64,000 bases of DNA. It comes from Lepas anatifera. Taxonomy: Eukaryota > Arthropoda > Thecostraca > Lepadidae. Positions 1 to 11,817 of this stretch are shown piece after piece. Within the stretch, counting starts at the first letter, position 1. Each line of letters starts with the position of its first letter. The position numbers were made by a program, and so were the translations under genes. The stretch spans positions 613,501 to 677,500 of the forward strand of contig JAOTON010000315.1 in the NCBI GenBank assembly GCA_034440635.1. The letters are read 5' to 3'. The notes under the pieces were generated by a model that did no database searches, was not told where the DNA came from, and saw only the letters and a program-made list of their open reading frames with translations.

Positions 1-27
1 CAAACCTACTGCCTAGATCCGCCACTG
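1..27. mobile_element. hAT-type MITE, right end only
   Basis: The first bases end in TAGATCCGCCACTG, the reverse complement of the CAGTGGCGGATC terminus shared by about 20 elements here. The rest of the copy lies before the window. Confidence 0.6.
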
Positions 28-324
28 GTACGCATGGAGGGAGGAACACTAGATGGGAGGGAGGGGAGGCAACAGGGACTCATGAGCAGGAGCGTTGGAA
101 CTATGCTCAAAGTTGGGGGGCAGCGGGAATTTTCAAGTCATTTCTTTCCAGTAAACGCCATAGGGTTAATGTTTAAGAATCATGAAAGTTGGGGAGGGGC
201 AGCTGCCCCCCTGTTCCTACGTCCCTGGACATGAGTCTTGGCCGTCTTACCCTGACCTCTTTTAATCAAGCCGCTGGCGTTGCAAGCTAAGAGAAATGTA
301 AGACTCCTGCGCCTGCTTAAGCAG

Positions 325-511
325 CAGTGGCGGGTACAGGGGGGCTAGGGGACCAAGCCCCGCCCCCTGAAATGTCACGAGTGCCTATAGTAAATGCGTG
401 CGTAGCGTTTTAGCAGCACGCGACGTGACACCGCCATATCATGTGACGCAATTTGTTCAACATGTGTATATGTAATCAGGCCCGGCGTCATTAACACCAC
501 GTCCGCCCCTG
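325..511. mobile_element. hAT-type MITE copy
   Basis: Begins CAGTGGCGGGTACAGG and ends GTCCGCCCCTG, matching the family termini with some divergence. Nothing else is recognised between 28 and 575, which is probably the intron before the first visible exon. Confidence 0.5.
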
Positions 512-575
512 TTCGGCAGGTAATACACAGAGGTGTGCCACAGTGCCCCCGAGACGACTTCTACCCCGACCCCAG

Positions 576-2846
576 GTGGCGCACGTGAAGCCGCGGACCG
601 CCGCCAGCGCCGCCCCGCGGCCCAACCGCACAACTATCACCAAACTCAACGACTCTGGCCTGGGCGCCACCCGCGGCTCGCTCGCCTCCAGCGCCGCCTC
701 CGATAAAGACGAACATGACAAGATTATCAAACAGGAAATGGCCCCAATGGCCACCAGCGAGGAGTTTCATGATGTCGGCGAAGGTGTCGAAGAAAGCGGA
801 GGCAGCGATTTTCAGGTGGGCATTCGGACCGATGGAGCGACTATCGCCCTTTCGGTGAACATCCACAAGGGCGCGAATGCCGCAGTGAGCCGGCCGCAGG
901 TGACCGTTAGTGACCCGGCCATCAAAGCTCGCGTGACGCAGATTCAGCGTCCAGGGTTCGGTTTTACCCAGCCAGCGGGTCTGACCCGCCCCCTGGTCTG
1001 TCTCACCCTGTTTCATCATCTGCTGTGTCTTCCACTGCTTCAGCTGCTCCAACATCGGCGAAACCATCCGGTATCCCTGCTTCACGCTCCACGTCGAACC
1101 TACACATGCGTCCGTCTCGGCCTAGCATGGTTCCACAGCCGGCCGCTAGAGCCGCTTCTGGCGCTGGTGTCGGCGTGACGTCACCTCCCGCCGGCGGGAA
1201 CAAACGCAGTGTTGCCCTGCCTGTGGCGCGGCCGACTCATTCGATTCTTGACCAAACGGTGAGAAGTAGGGTCACGCGATGGGAGGAGAAGGTTCACCAG
1301 ATATCGCGGGATGCGCTCATGGTGGCCCAGACACGAGCTACAAGCCAAGAACCAGCTGCCACAATAGGGATGACAGCGCCCGCCAACGTTCTGTCGCCAA
1401 CGGGACCGGCAAAGACAGGCGTCAGAACAGCTCGTGTGGCTGCTCCTGTCACGCCGGGAGCTCTCCAGCGCTGCCTCCCAGGCTCTCTCTCATCGTCTCC
1501 TATCGCTCTATCCACTCCAATCACCGCCAGTGTGCAGCAGCCGCTGCTGCTGCCATCGAGCGGCAGAAAACCGGACCTGAAGCCCAAACCGACGGAGGCG
1601 GTGAACTCGATTGTTCAGCTGCGCCGTGAGATGCGGCAGCTGACCAGGGATGTGGCCACATCGCCTCTGCACAGGCCCCGGCTGCGCGATACGGGTACCT
1701 GCACAGAGGCTACCACCAGTCCGCCTCGCTCGCAGGTTTCGCAAGGCTCCGGCGATCTCTCTCCGGTCCTCTCGGCCATGCAAGGATCCCGCAGCGGGAT
1801 CGAAGATTTCATCGATGACGAGATCGGAGATCAGCCGGCGTTTGGCGCCGCCTACCGGGCGGGCGCCATGTCGGATTCGACACACTCGGACGGGTTTATC
1901 GACGATGTTCTGACGGGAGTGGGCCTTTCCCTTGGCGCTGAGCCGCTGCCTCCGCTGGAGATCACAGAAACGGTGAAATCCTGCGACATTAGTGATTATG
2001 TGCGGCCGTTCCGTCTAACCCCGCGGCCGGTAGCTGCTTTGACTACGCTGGAGACACCGCTGCGCCGCCCAGCGACCGAGGCGGGAACTACAACTGCGGC
2101 CCGCCGTCAACAGATGGAAGAGCGCGCGGAGCGGCTAGCGCGTCGGCTACAGCTGCAAACGCCGGGGTCGACGGCGGCTGCGACTGAGTCGGACTCAGAC
2201 TCAGGACTCGGGTCCACCTACCAGAGACTGGGACTCAAGGACCCGGTGGTGTCGGATTCGGATCTACCAGCCGTAACGACTGAGGATGACATCACTGAGT
2301 CCCACGATACCATCTCTCCAGAGCACTCGCTACCGCGCGACCCCGACGATGGCGGCATCTGGTCTAAACCCGCCCTTAAACTGGACTCCTTCTCCCCGTC
2401 ACGTGGTTATAGCAGTTCAGACGCGGCGAGGTCACGTGGGGCGGACCGTGCTGAATCGCCGGAGTCACGAGACCCAGTGCGGCCCCTGGAAGATGAGATG
2501 ATAATGAGCGAGTATAGTAGAGAAGCGCTGAAGGAGTCTCACGACTCGTTCACGGAGATTCCGCGCGGGTTCGCACTGCAGGTGTCTCGCGAGTCTCAGC
2601 AGAGGGAGGACAGACCAATCGGCCGGGTGTCATGTAGACAGGACTCCTCCGATTCTGCTTCTGAGCTGTCTGGAGAGTACTCCCGGCAGGGGTGGAGGGA
2701 GTCGCAGGAGTCGGGTGACTCCACCCGGGAGGAATCGCTGGAGTCGCGCAGCAGCTGTGGTCGTCGCAGCGGAGGGAAGACGGGCGCGGCCGAGAGAGAG
2801 GACCGGGAGGAAGAGAGCTACAGCGACTTTGAAAGCCAGGACGAAG
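576..2846 (+). CDS. CCSER-like gene, large serine-rich exon
   Basis: Large exon of a putative coiled-coil serine-rich (CCSER/FAM190-like) protein. The acceptor follows a pyrimidine tract (ctaccccgaccccag) and the reading frame starts in phase 0 with VAHVKPRTAAS. The donor is GAAG|GTGAGC, phase 1. The 5' part (NRTTITKLNDSGLG, DKDEHDKIIKQE) reads in frame 3. The rest (SGIPASRSTSNLHMRPSRPS and onward) reads in frame 2. The switch sits at the C5 run 989-993; one more C gives a smooth GLTRPPGLSHPVSS join, so I read it as a sequence undercall rather than a broken gene. The protein is rich in Ser, Pro, Arg, Glu and Asp, has FIDDE/FIDDV acidic patches and no globular domain, and looks disordered. One very large serine-rich exon is also, as I remember, a feature of vertebrate CCSER1. 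Upstream exons with the start codon are outside the window. Confidence 0.75.
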
Positions 2847-3225
2847 GTGAGCACCGTGTGGTTTTGTCAGAGTTGGAGGCCTTTTTGTAAAATTTCTGGT
2901 TTGGATGTCCTTTTTTAAACACGTTCTCAAAACCAGCGCGTTTATGCACAGTTGCGGCGCGCAGTAGTATGATTGAAGATGGAGAGCAGATCAACTCCAG
3001 GTAGAATTTCCAGACGGAAACGTTCCCAAGTTCAAAACATTGACAATTTTTTAGCTTCATAAAGTTAAATGGCTATCTTAAGCACTTAACACAGCTTTAA
3101 AGGTCTTACTTCTACATATTGTCGCCCGGACTCGATTCGGTAGTTTCGGTCTACTGCACAGCCCAACTCTCCACGGCGTTTTCCACCTAGCGGCGTGTTC
3201 TGGAACTAACGTCTGCTCTCTTCAG

Positions 3226-3385
3226 CGTTCGCGTCGCTGGGCGGGTGCCGGCCGCGGGCGGCCTCCTACCGGCGCGTTTCGGAACTGCGCGAGGACGTGA
3301 CCTCCCCCACTGCCAGCGTCGGCTCCGATGACCTGATGGCGGACTTCGATAAGGACTCGGACACGCTCTGCGAAGACGAGGACAG
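3226..3385 (+). CDS. CCSER-like gene, exon with acidic DDLM motif
   Basis: Acceptor is ctgctctcttcag, donor is GACAG|GTCAGT. The phase 1 start completes the previous exon's codon (G+CG) and the exon ends in phase 2. The frame is open throughout: Arg-rich start, then SELREDVTSPTASVGS followed by DDLMADFDKDSDTLCEDED. The DDLM-D-acidic motif resembles the conserved DDLMLDL segment of CCSER proteins and is one of the two best links to that family. Length, phase and GC-rich third positions fit a real exon. Identification of the family is from memory of its motifs, not from a search. Confidence 0.75.
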
Positions 3386-4536
3386 GTCAGTCTCCCTTTG
3401 GCGGCTAAAATATGCTTCAACTAACAACTCGGAATGAAGTGAACTCGGCCGTGTGTTCAGCCGTTATAACGTGTGCTCCAAACATGATACAATTATCATA
3501 AAAAGTCTAAGTTACTCGTGGCCCATACAATTATTCGCAAATTTGGGTATCCGGCACAATATTCCGAGGCGGCTGTGTTCACACGGCCGCGTGGATCGGC
3601 GAAATGGCACTGACTACGAGTCGATCGGGATGGAATATCAGAGAAAAGATAGCTTTCAGAAAGCGAAGATCATGCTGAACTCGTCTTGCAGCGAGAGACT
3701 GGATGCCAAAATGTTAACTTAACTGGTAGGTTAGAGAAGCAAGGATGTAAAGTATGACAATTTAGCCACATCAAAAATTTGTATTGCAACCTCTCAACCC
3801 GACTCGACCCAGAATGAAGTGAATACAGCAGCGTGTTGGTACGAGCGAGGGGCAAATCCTGAGTCGTGTGTTCGTGGTATCACAACGAATGTGCTCTGCG
3901 TAAATTTCATCGATGGAGCCAGCAATATTGGGGTTTTGCTGTGGACCGTGAAGTGGAAATGGCTTTACGGAAACTATGGATGTTGTAAGGGAGGAAGAAG
4001 GTTATGAGTATTGACAGGTCTAGGCGAAATGTTTGGAGGGTCAGCCCTGGAAAAATCGCGAAATACAGTCTAAAAAGAATCTGTCAAAATGTATCCGCTT
4101 TGGGAAGCATATTCATTTGCCCCCCCGGACTCGCTAGTGAGAAGCTGAGGCTAGACTTCTGACACTTTCCAATTAGGATCCGAAGAAATTTTCGTAATTG
4201 TTTCCGTTGGCTGCTTGGCTAAAGTGGCGACGACCTTTGTAGTTAAATACGGACGGATGAGCCTGGCTAGTGGACGCCCACGCTGTGACTGTTAATCTGT
4301 TGGTCGGGTTGAAGGGAGCGCTTCTTAAAGACCAATCTCCGCGCATTTATAATCCCTCTTTCCGAACTTGAATGAAACTATGGAGAGTGGAGTGGGAATG
4401 AGACATAGTGGTAGCAATGATATATACGTTGGTTTTGTAATTTCCACAAGTCTTGTTTGTCGCGTTGCGTTTACACATGGACGGCGGAGATGCTGGCAAC
4501 CGTGCGAGCCAGCTTTAGCCACACGATGCTCCTTAC
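3386..4536 (+). other. intron, no feature seen
   Basis: AT-richer intronic sequence after the GTCAGT donor. I see no coding frame with splice borders, no RNA gene and no clear repeat. Confidence 0.5.
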
Positions 4537-4898
4537 CAGTGGCGGACCCAGGAAAAAATTTCGGGGGCGAGTCTTCCCCGCTATTGCCTCGGAACAGCCT
4601 CCGGCTATGCATTATTTATTGATTTTATTTATTTGTTATTAAGGCCACTCCCAACAGGCACACTTGCCCACTTACAGGGAGCATTGGCTTGTGTGTTAAA
4701 GGATCCTCTCCACCGGTTCAGATCGGACACGGAAGGCGGTTTCCCGCCGTGGGGATTTAACCCACGTTAATCCATGCTACCCGATCTGAAGGCGGGCAAC
4801 TAAGCCACTAGTCCACCCCGGTCCCTAACTATAGACACTGTCGTTTTGGAGGTGTGGGCTTGAGCCCCCCTTAGCCCCCCTCCTTGTATGCGCCACTG
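4537..4898. mobile_element. hAT-type MITE interrupted by a SINE
   Basis: Starts CAGTGGCGGACCCAGG and ends TGTATGCGCCACTG. Flanking octamers CTCCTTAC and CCCCTGAC agree at 6 of 8 positions. A tRNA-derived SINE (4641-4824) splits it, so the SINE came later. Confidence 0.65.
4641..4824 (-). mobile_element. tRNA-derived SINE
   Basis: On the minus strand it carries a tRNA-like head with a B-box-like GGTTAAATCCCCACGG and an upstream TTAGTTGCCCGCC stretch resembling an A box. It lies inside a MITE. Confidence 0.45.
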
Positions 4899-5229
4899 CC
4901 CCTGACTCCCTTCTACAACACACACTCCCACTGAGTGACGGACGTCCCGCTGAAGCGCAGGGGCACGCTGTAGCTTCAGCGTTGGCAGTTGCGTGGTTAA
5001 TACTCCCAACTTGACTCGTCTGTCGCCATTGGGCTCTTGTGCGGTGGCCGGGTTCGCTTTCGTGTGACATTTTCTGGCCACACGGAAGCATTGCAGATGT
5101 AAAAAATGACAACAGGAGATAAACTCCTGATCTGTCTATTTGTATATTGGCTTCTGCTGAGGATGATACCTAAAAGTTCCTAAACAGATGGATGTGTCCG
5201 AATAGTGAATTACGTGTCCGGTTACCTCT

Positions 5230-5757
5230 ATAGATCGGCTCACCCGTGTCCTGTGTTCGTGGTGTTTGTATGTCCGTCGTATGTGTCATATGTTTCCGTC
5301 CTATGTGTGGGCTTTTGTGTGTTTGTCGGATATGTCGTGCTTTTCTGTGTGTCCGCTGTATGTTTGTACATTTTTTGTACAAACATGCGTGTGCGTGATT
5401 ACGTGTGCGTGATTTGGTCCTGTCTGTCGTATCTGTCGTATGTGCTGCGTGTGTGTGTACTTCGGTGTGTGTGTGTGTGTGTGTGTCTCTCCTGTCGTAT
5501 TTGTCGGGCTTGTGGTGTGTGTTTCGGTCCTTGTTGTTGCACCTGTCGTATGTGTCGTGTGTGTGATTGTGTGCTGTGGTCCTATGTATCGCACCTGTCG
5601 TATGTGTCGTGTGTGTGATTGTGTGCTGTGGTCCTATGTATCGCACCTGTCGGTATGTGTCGTGTGTGTGATTGTGTGCTGTGGTCCTATGTATCGCACC
5701 TGTCGTATGTGCCGTGTGTGTGAGTGTGTGCTGTGGTCCTATGTATCGCACCTGTCT
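5230..5757. repeat. TG-rich tract with 52-bp minisatellite
   Basis: A T/G-biased stretch contains a (GT)n run near 5466-5488. From about 5539 there are four or more copies of a 52-bp unit that includes CGCACCTGTCGTATGTGTCG and GTGCTGTGGTCCTATGTAT. Open frames across it are low-complexity artefacts. Confidence 0.85.
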
Positions 5758-6240
5758 GTATGTGTCATGCCTTCGACTATCAGCCGGCTTAAGCGACAGT
5801 GCGCCTGTCGGCCGCCTTTTTACCTATGCCGTCACCTGCGATACCGCGAGATAAGCAGTTGACCGACCACAGGCACGACGGGCGCTTATGCTGGTGCGAC
5901 AGGCGCCGGGGGGAAGCAGGCGGACCGATAGGAAACGGGGGCGTGTCCCCGTGGGACAGATCAGACCAAGGGTGCGTGTGAGCCTGCAGGCTTACGGTCT
6001 ACCCAGCTGGGGGAACGGTTAACAGTGTGGTGCGGAGTGGTGCGGGTGTGATTGTGCCGTGATTGTGTGAGGGTCGACAGGTTAGCGCCGTGCGCGGCTG
6101 GGTGGGATTTTTGTGCAGACGGCTGCAGCAGGTGCGAGTGTGGCTGCCGCGACGTGAGGTGGTGCTGGGGGACTGCGTGAGGTGGGGGCGAGGAGGCTCA
6201 GAAGTGCTCTCAGGGTGTCCGTGTCGGCGGGTAGAAGACG

Positions 6241-6720
6241 GTCTCTCCAGAGTGCCAGTGTCCGGGACTCAGTCCCTCCAGAGTGTCGGTGTCCGGAACT
6301 CAGTCTCTCTAGAGTGCCAGTGTCCGGGACTCAGTCTCTCCAGAGTGCCAGTGTCCGGGACTCAGTCTCTCCAGGGTGTCGGTGTCCGGAACTCAGTCTC
6401 TCTAGAGTGCCAGTGTCCGGGACTCAGTCTCTCCAGAGTGCCAGTGTCCGGGACTCAGTCTCTCCAGGGTGTCGGTGTCCGGAACTCAGTCTCTCGGCTG
6501 CCACTGCCAGTATCGGTGATTAAGACTCAGTCTCTCGGAGTGTCGATGATTAAGACACTCTCTCAGGGTGTCAGTGACCGGGACTCAAGTCTCCCAGAGT
6601 GTCACTGCCATTGTCGGTGACTGGAAGTCAACCTCTCCAGAGTGCCCGTGACTGGAAGTCAGTCTTCCAGAGTGCCCATGACTGACAGTCAGTCTCTCAG
6701 AGTACCAGTGTTCTGTGTCC
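6241..6720. repeat. 31-bp minisatellite
   Basis: About eight tandem 31-bp units containing AGAGTGCCAGTGTCCGGGAC and CTCAGTCTCTCC, followed by degenerate derivatives to about 6720. Some units carry a GTGTCGG variant, giving a higher-order three-unit pattern. Confidence 0.9.
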
Positions 6721-7647
6721 AGGAGTCCCTGGACACTACTCGGCTCAAAACATCGCAGGACACATACATAGTGGGCGGGGCGGCACATCGTGGCAGGGAG
6801 GTGGTTAAAACTGTCTGAGGTCGGTGTTGATAGTCTCAGGAGAGGCTCAGTGTCCCTCCAAGCTGGACAGTAGCGCTGTTTGGTTCTGCTATCTCAGCTC
6901 CTCTCTCCTGGTGAAGAACCACATGTCTCTAACCTAGGATACAACACAACTGCCCTGTACACATCGAACGTCTTTATACCGCCCATCCGTGTCGGAGATT
7001 TTGTGCTATACGGGACTGAGCTGTCACATACACAGCTGTCATCTCAAGCGGACTGGTCTGTCATATACAGTCACACGTCGCGGCGGCGTTGACTGTAGTT
7101 GAAACAACCTCAGGGGACCCGGGAGGACTTCAGTGGCCACTCAGGAGTGAGCTGCCAGGAAGAGATGGCGCTTTTGTGGGAGTGTCAGGTGTCAGTGTGG
7201 ACATTAAATACCCCCAGAAGTTGACACAACCAAAACACTAAATTATGATGGTGATACCGTGATTATCGGAATCTGGACCCAAGCGTTAGCATTACTTACG
7301 AGGCACGCTTAGTTTGGTGCCGTTTTGGTGTCATTTGAGGTGTTTGCGACCTTGTATTTATATTCCTGGACATCAGATTGACAGAACATCTGACCTGCTG
7401 CCTCGCATTCTCCGATTTATGTGGTGGGGACGGAACGGTCATCGAAACCCGCGATGGGTCTTGTGACCTGAAGGTACAATGTAACACTGCGAGATCGGAG
7501 CTGTTTGACAAATTGATTCATATCATCGGATGATACATTTCTCGTGAGCTGAGCGGCCTCAGAACAGCCGTCAATCAAACTCGTCTGAAGAACATCGAAA
7601 AAGTATTGACGGTGCTCGGATGCGATCCCGGCACCTTCGGTGCGCAG

Positions 7648-7722
7648 TCCCGCTATGGGCCAGCGAGTGTCCAGTGATGTCGGCGGATTCCGGAGGACCG
7701 AGTCGCTACCTGCCAAACACCG
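7648..7722 (+). CDS. CCSER-like gene, small exon or alternative first exon
   Basis: A 75-nt symmetric exon, phase 2 in and phase 2 out. Acceptor is ggtgcgcag, with only a weak pyrimidine tract. Donor is CACCG|GTAGGT. It reads SPAMGQRVSSDVGG then FRRTESLPAKHR, a Ser/Arg-rich style like the large exon. Phase 2 matches both the exon ending at 3385 and the exon starting at 34241. The in-frame ATG at 7655 with a weak acceptor means it could instead be an alternative first exon encoding MGQRVSSDVGG. RNA evidence would decide. Confidence 0.5.
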
Positions 7723-8065
7723 GTAGGTACCTGGGCTTAACTAGCTGGTAAATGGTAACTTAACTATCCGGTATCTACACTGTTTTTGTATGCGATTGGT
7801 GTTGATTTATTTGCTTGTGTCGGGAATAGACTTTACACCCAGACGCATAAAGATAAAGACAATTCAAAAGGGGTTTATCATAACTGAAACGGTTCGCTCG
7901 ACTAAAAAGGTTTGAAAACATGCAGTCGATGTTAAAACAGATGGTTTATGACATACCTATTGGTTCTGACCTTAAAACTAGCATGTGATGGATTGAAAAG
8001 ATCCGCCTTGCGCAGCGACACCGTTGGCGTTAAAAGCTACAGCTGCCCGGCGGACCAAACCTCCT

Positions 8066-8518
8066 TTAAAGGGAATGCGGCACCTTGGTCGAATCCTGGA
8101 ATTTAGTGAAATTAGGGGAACTTTTAGCTGACAATCAAGGAGGCGTCCATGATGTCTCCGAAAAATGTACAATAAGCTCAATATTTTTATTTTTAAAATG
8201 CTCCTCTAGGGAAAGAAATTAATGTATGCCTGTGTATGATGTCATGACGGCAACCACTACCATATTCAATACGCTTCAAGGGCTTTGATTGGCTAATGCT
8301 CATCGTGACGTCAGCATCGTCGCACCCAGAGCCATGACAACTGTGGCATGCTGCTAAGGGTACATGAGGGGTGCATTTCAGGTAGATTTTAGCCTTTTCT
8401 ATGGAAATCTCGAGTTCCAAGACAAATGATATCTTGGGTACCGGGTTTTCCGACTTACTTTACCACTTGGCTATCTCAGTTAAAATCACGTTATGAAGGT
8501 GCCACATTCCCTTTGACA
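8066..8518. mobile_element. non-autonomous DNA element with AAAGGGAATGCGGCACCTT ends
   Basis: The left end AAAGGGAATGCGGCACCTT is mirrored at the right end by AAGGTGCCACATTCCCTTT. A second copy at 57847-58140 shares TTGGTCGAATCCTGGAATTT, ATGTACAATAAGCTCAATAT and AACGCTTCAAGGGCTT-like blocks. Copy one holds a CRE-like TGACGTCA near 8306. No transposase is present. Confidence 0.7.
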
Positions 8519-8639
8519 GTCTCAACAGGAGGCTTGGGCACGTACAGGAAATGGCCAAGTGCTTCCTAAGTTCTCGGCTGGGGCACGTCCGGTACGGCAC
8601 TCCCAAGCAGGGGAGCGGAGTCTATTCTGCTGAAAAGAA

Positions 8640-8825
8640 CGTGGTGTAGAAATCAAATACCGTCAGAGTCGGGTCCAGACCGCCGTTTTGGGTGGGGCAG
8701 GGAGCAACAGGGCCCAATATCGTAAAAACATGTTTTTTTAAAGAAAATCTGCATAAATCGGGGTTGGAGGTTGGAAGGAAGGGCAATTGCCCGGTTAACC
8801 CCCCCCGCCCCTGGATCCGCCAATG
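8640..8825. mobile_element. hAT-type MITE copy
   Basis: The right end CCCCTGGATCCGCCAATG matches the family. The left end is diverged (near CGGGTCCAGACCGCC). Confidence 0.45.
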
Positions 8826-9229
8826 AATGCCGCACCTTTGGGAGAGTGAGTTTCCTCTGGGGAATGATATTTTACAACTCCGCCCCAGATGAACATGTAT
8901 GTTCCAGAATTCTTCAAGTATTTCCACAGTTTTTTATCGGTTTTCTGAAGAATATCCTGGAATGATCGTATACGATCGTATCGTAAAATAGTTCATCCGG
9001 AATATTATCAGTGAAACAGTTGGAAATAATTGTGTTTAAAAGTTGCCAAATCAGAAAAGGCGAGTATTATTTGTCTCCTTGACGACGGTCCATGAAATAT
9101 ATCGTATTAAAATCACAATCCCCGTACGTGTTCCTGCAAAGAGGCTACCCCTCCCCCTAGAGGGTCACCACGGTGCCCGCGCGGAGGTTTGGGAACCACC
9201 CACCTGTGCGTATGAATGGCGTTTGACAA

Positions 9230-9480
9230 CAACCTGTCAGCACCATCTCAAAACCCAGGTGGACGTTTTAGAATCCTTTCCCAGTGCCCTGATTGAAGTT
9301 TGAGAACCATCTCCCCTCAGCTCCCGAGTAAACGTTTGAGAATCCCTACCCAGCTCCCGAGTTAACGTTTGAGGACCACCTCCCAGCGCCTTCTTTGACA
9401 TTTGAGAACCACGTACCAGCGCCTTGGTTGACATTTGAGAGCCACTTGTCGGCGCCCTGATTGATGTTTGAGAGCCGCCC
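9230..9480. repeat. degenerate ~32-bp minisatellite
   Basis: Repeated GTTTGAGAACCACCTCCCAG and GCGCCTTGATTGAC-like blocks form about seven diverged units. 9481-10442 otherwise shows no feature I can support. Confidence 0.7.
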
Positions 9481-10442
9481 GCCAGCGCTGTGCTATCGCC
9501 GCCCCTGAGGAATCAATACTGCCGTCTGCACCATACTTCGACACGAAGCCCCTCCGCGCGGCTTTGGCAGGCCGCCGCCCGCCGGGGCTTTGCTTGGGAC
9601 ACGCTGGGGCTTCGCTTGGGACGCGTTGGGGATTTTCTGTCCTCTTGAAAGGGATCGTTTGACGGTCTCAGGGTTTTTGGTAAATATCGGATAAGTTTAT
9701 GTTTTAGCAGTTTAGTATAGCTCATATTTGGTACTGCTCTAAAATACTGATGAAAATACTGCTCTAAAATAGGATCATACTATTTGGTACTGATAGAAAA
9801 CATCACGATATCCCCCATGATTTTTCCAACGGGGAAGAATTGAGCAAATTCTACACACAGGAGAAAATCTGCGGCGTAAATTTTGTTAAAAATGATGGTG
9901 GGTGGAGACAAGTGAAGTGCTGTCAATAATCAACAAAATAATGGATAAAGGATTATACAAACATTGTTTTCAATCAATTAACCGGTGCAATAAAAAACTA
10001 TTCAAATATCTTGGTCTGTTTTTTATATCTGGTAGCTAAGAATACATAAGTCTTGGTGCAGAATAGTTCTAGATAGACCATCCGGGATGTCGTGTTGCCA
10101 TGGCAACAGCGGGGCTGATCACACTCCTGATGAACCATGCTACCAACAAGCTGAAATGAACGTATAGGGCAGTTGAGGTATTGGCTTGTTTACCTTTCAC
10201 ATTCGGTTGTGGTTCCGGTTCTTGACTGGTCGTGAAGAGCTGGTTCTGACACGATAGCGCTTTCGTTGGAGCGTTGACGCGTTCCGGAACTCGACAGTTC
10301 GTATCGCTCCTGGGTCTGGTTTTCCCCTGTCTGCATTTTTAATCTGATCTGCTGTTGGTTCTTACCAGCCCCCTTCCCCCTCCAAGACCAAGGGCTGGTC
10401 CGTGGGGTGATGTTACACCCCCACCCTCCAAGGCTATACCAA

Positions 10443-10617
10443 TGGGGATGGGTGGCCTGGTGGATAAAGCGTCTTTCTACTAAGCCACCGGCCACGGGTT
10501 TTAAGTCCCGGCGGAGCCTCTGAATAAATCGATCTAATCCCCCAAATCCCTTCCAACAGGATGGGAAATGGCGACGCCCTATGACCCTGGCAGTTGGTGC
10601 GCTGGCAAACCCCAACA
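10443..10617 (+). mobile_element. tRNA-derived SINE
   Basis: Starts GGGGATGGGTGGCCTGGTGG, a tRNA-like head with an A box, followed by a B-box-like region GGGTTTTAAGTCCCGGCGG. The body CCCAAATCCCTTCCAACAGG and end GGCAAACCCCAACAATG are shared, in reverse, with the copy at 62227-62402. Confidence 0.75.
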
Positions 10618-11059
10618 ATGATTAAAGGTATATCGATACTTTCCAAAGTATTCCAAAACGATAACCACACTCAAAGACTGAATGGTGTATTTTTACTATT
10701 TAAACGCAGTTGAAATCCTTGTGTTCTCTCGCGTTTGCGAGCGAGCATCACAAGATTTGAAATATTTTTAGCAGACCCAGCTGTGGAAAAATCGTTCCAG
10801 ACCCGTGTGACGTCACTTTGGTGTGAAGGAATCCCTTCGAACCTGCCTGTAAATAAATGCATCTTGAACTCTCACAGGTGCAGAGCATATATCCGTTGAA
10901 GCCAGAGCTATGTCGAGAAATCACCTAGCCGTATGTCCTTTCGTTTTAGTCTTGTTCTCAGGAGACAATGCAGGACGTGGGACCTCTTATCGGTCTCTCG
11001 GTCCTGAATGGGTCGACACTGACCCGGTGGCAGAAACCCTATCAGAGACCCGTCGGGAG

Positions 11060-11240
11060 TCGCCAGGCAAGGTTCAGTCCCTTTGAGAATCCCCAGGCAA
11101 GGATTCAGTCCCTTTGACAGTCCCTAGGCAAGGATTCAGTCCCGTTAAGAGTCCCCAAGCAATGATTCTTTTTTCCAGATTCAGTCCCGTTGTGAGTCCC
11201 GAGGCAAGGGTTCGGTCCTGTTGGGAGTCCCCAGGCGGGA
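11060..11240. repeat. ~28-bp minisatellite
   Basis: Six or so degenerate units of GAGTCCCCAGGCAAGGATTC and AGTCCCGTT. A short (ACAGAC)n tract follows at about 11392-11426. Confidence 0.8.
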
Positions 11241-11568
11241 AGTTCAGTCCAGCCGCCTGCCGCGGGTGCGGCGGTCAGTCCGTCCGTCACGCGCGTCACG
11301 CTGGTCCGTCACGCTCTGAGTCACGCTGGCACGCGCATGCTGCGGCCTCGCCTCTGAAACGGCCGGCTTCAGGGTGTGGTGTGGCGTCACAGTTACAGAC
11401 ACAGTCACAGACACAGACACAGACACGGCTGGCGGGTCGGATGGAACGACGACGCCGCACAGTCTCCCCGCTGCGGTGTCCGGTAGTGTCGATTAGTTTT
11501 TTTTTACAACCTGCGTATTTTTCACTTTCGATATTGTAATGATCGGCATCTACTTCTCTTTCTTTTAG

Positions 11569-11817
11569 ATTGTATCGTGCACCTCCTGAATTGCACCGTG
11601 CAGCGCCTGAATTGTACCGCGGGCCGCCTGAATTGTACCGTGGACCGCCTGAATTGTGTCGTGCAGCGCATGAATTCCACCTTACATCACCTGAACTGTA
11701 TTACACAGGGCCTGAGCTGTACCATAGTGACTGTGGCAACATCCAGAATATTGATACAGCTTCTGAATCTCCAATTAGTGTTCGTTTTTCTCACTGGCCT
11801 GTGGGGGAGACCGGGAA
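11569..11817 (+). CDS. candidate CCSER-like cassette exon with PELYRGP heptads
   Basis: A 249-nt symmetric exon. The acceptor is very strong (tacttctctttcttttag) and the donor is strong (GGGAA|GTGAGTA). It is phase 2 at both ends, as required between the exons ending at 7722 and starting at 34241. The first half encodes seven 7-residue repeats: PPELHRA, APELYRG, PPELYRG, PPELCRA, AHEFHLT, SPELYYT, GPELYHS. The DNA period is 21 bp. Copies differ partly by synonymous changes (GAA/GAG, TTG/CTG, TAC/TAT), which argues for selection on the protein. The second half (DTASESPISVRFSH) is not repetitive. The alternative is a non-coding 21-bp minisatellite with chance splice sites. No known domain is recognised. 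Confidence 0.5.

Noticed and set aside
996..1043. Short intron to explain the frame change in the large exon
   Set aside because: GTCTGT...GCTTCAG would remove 48 bases, which does not change frame, and is too short compared with other introns. A one-base undercall explains it better.
5170..5751. 193-codon minus-strand frame rich in His and Thr
   Set aside because: It is the complement of the TG-rich minisatellite; the residues simply reflect CA repeats.
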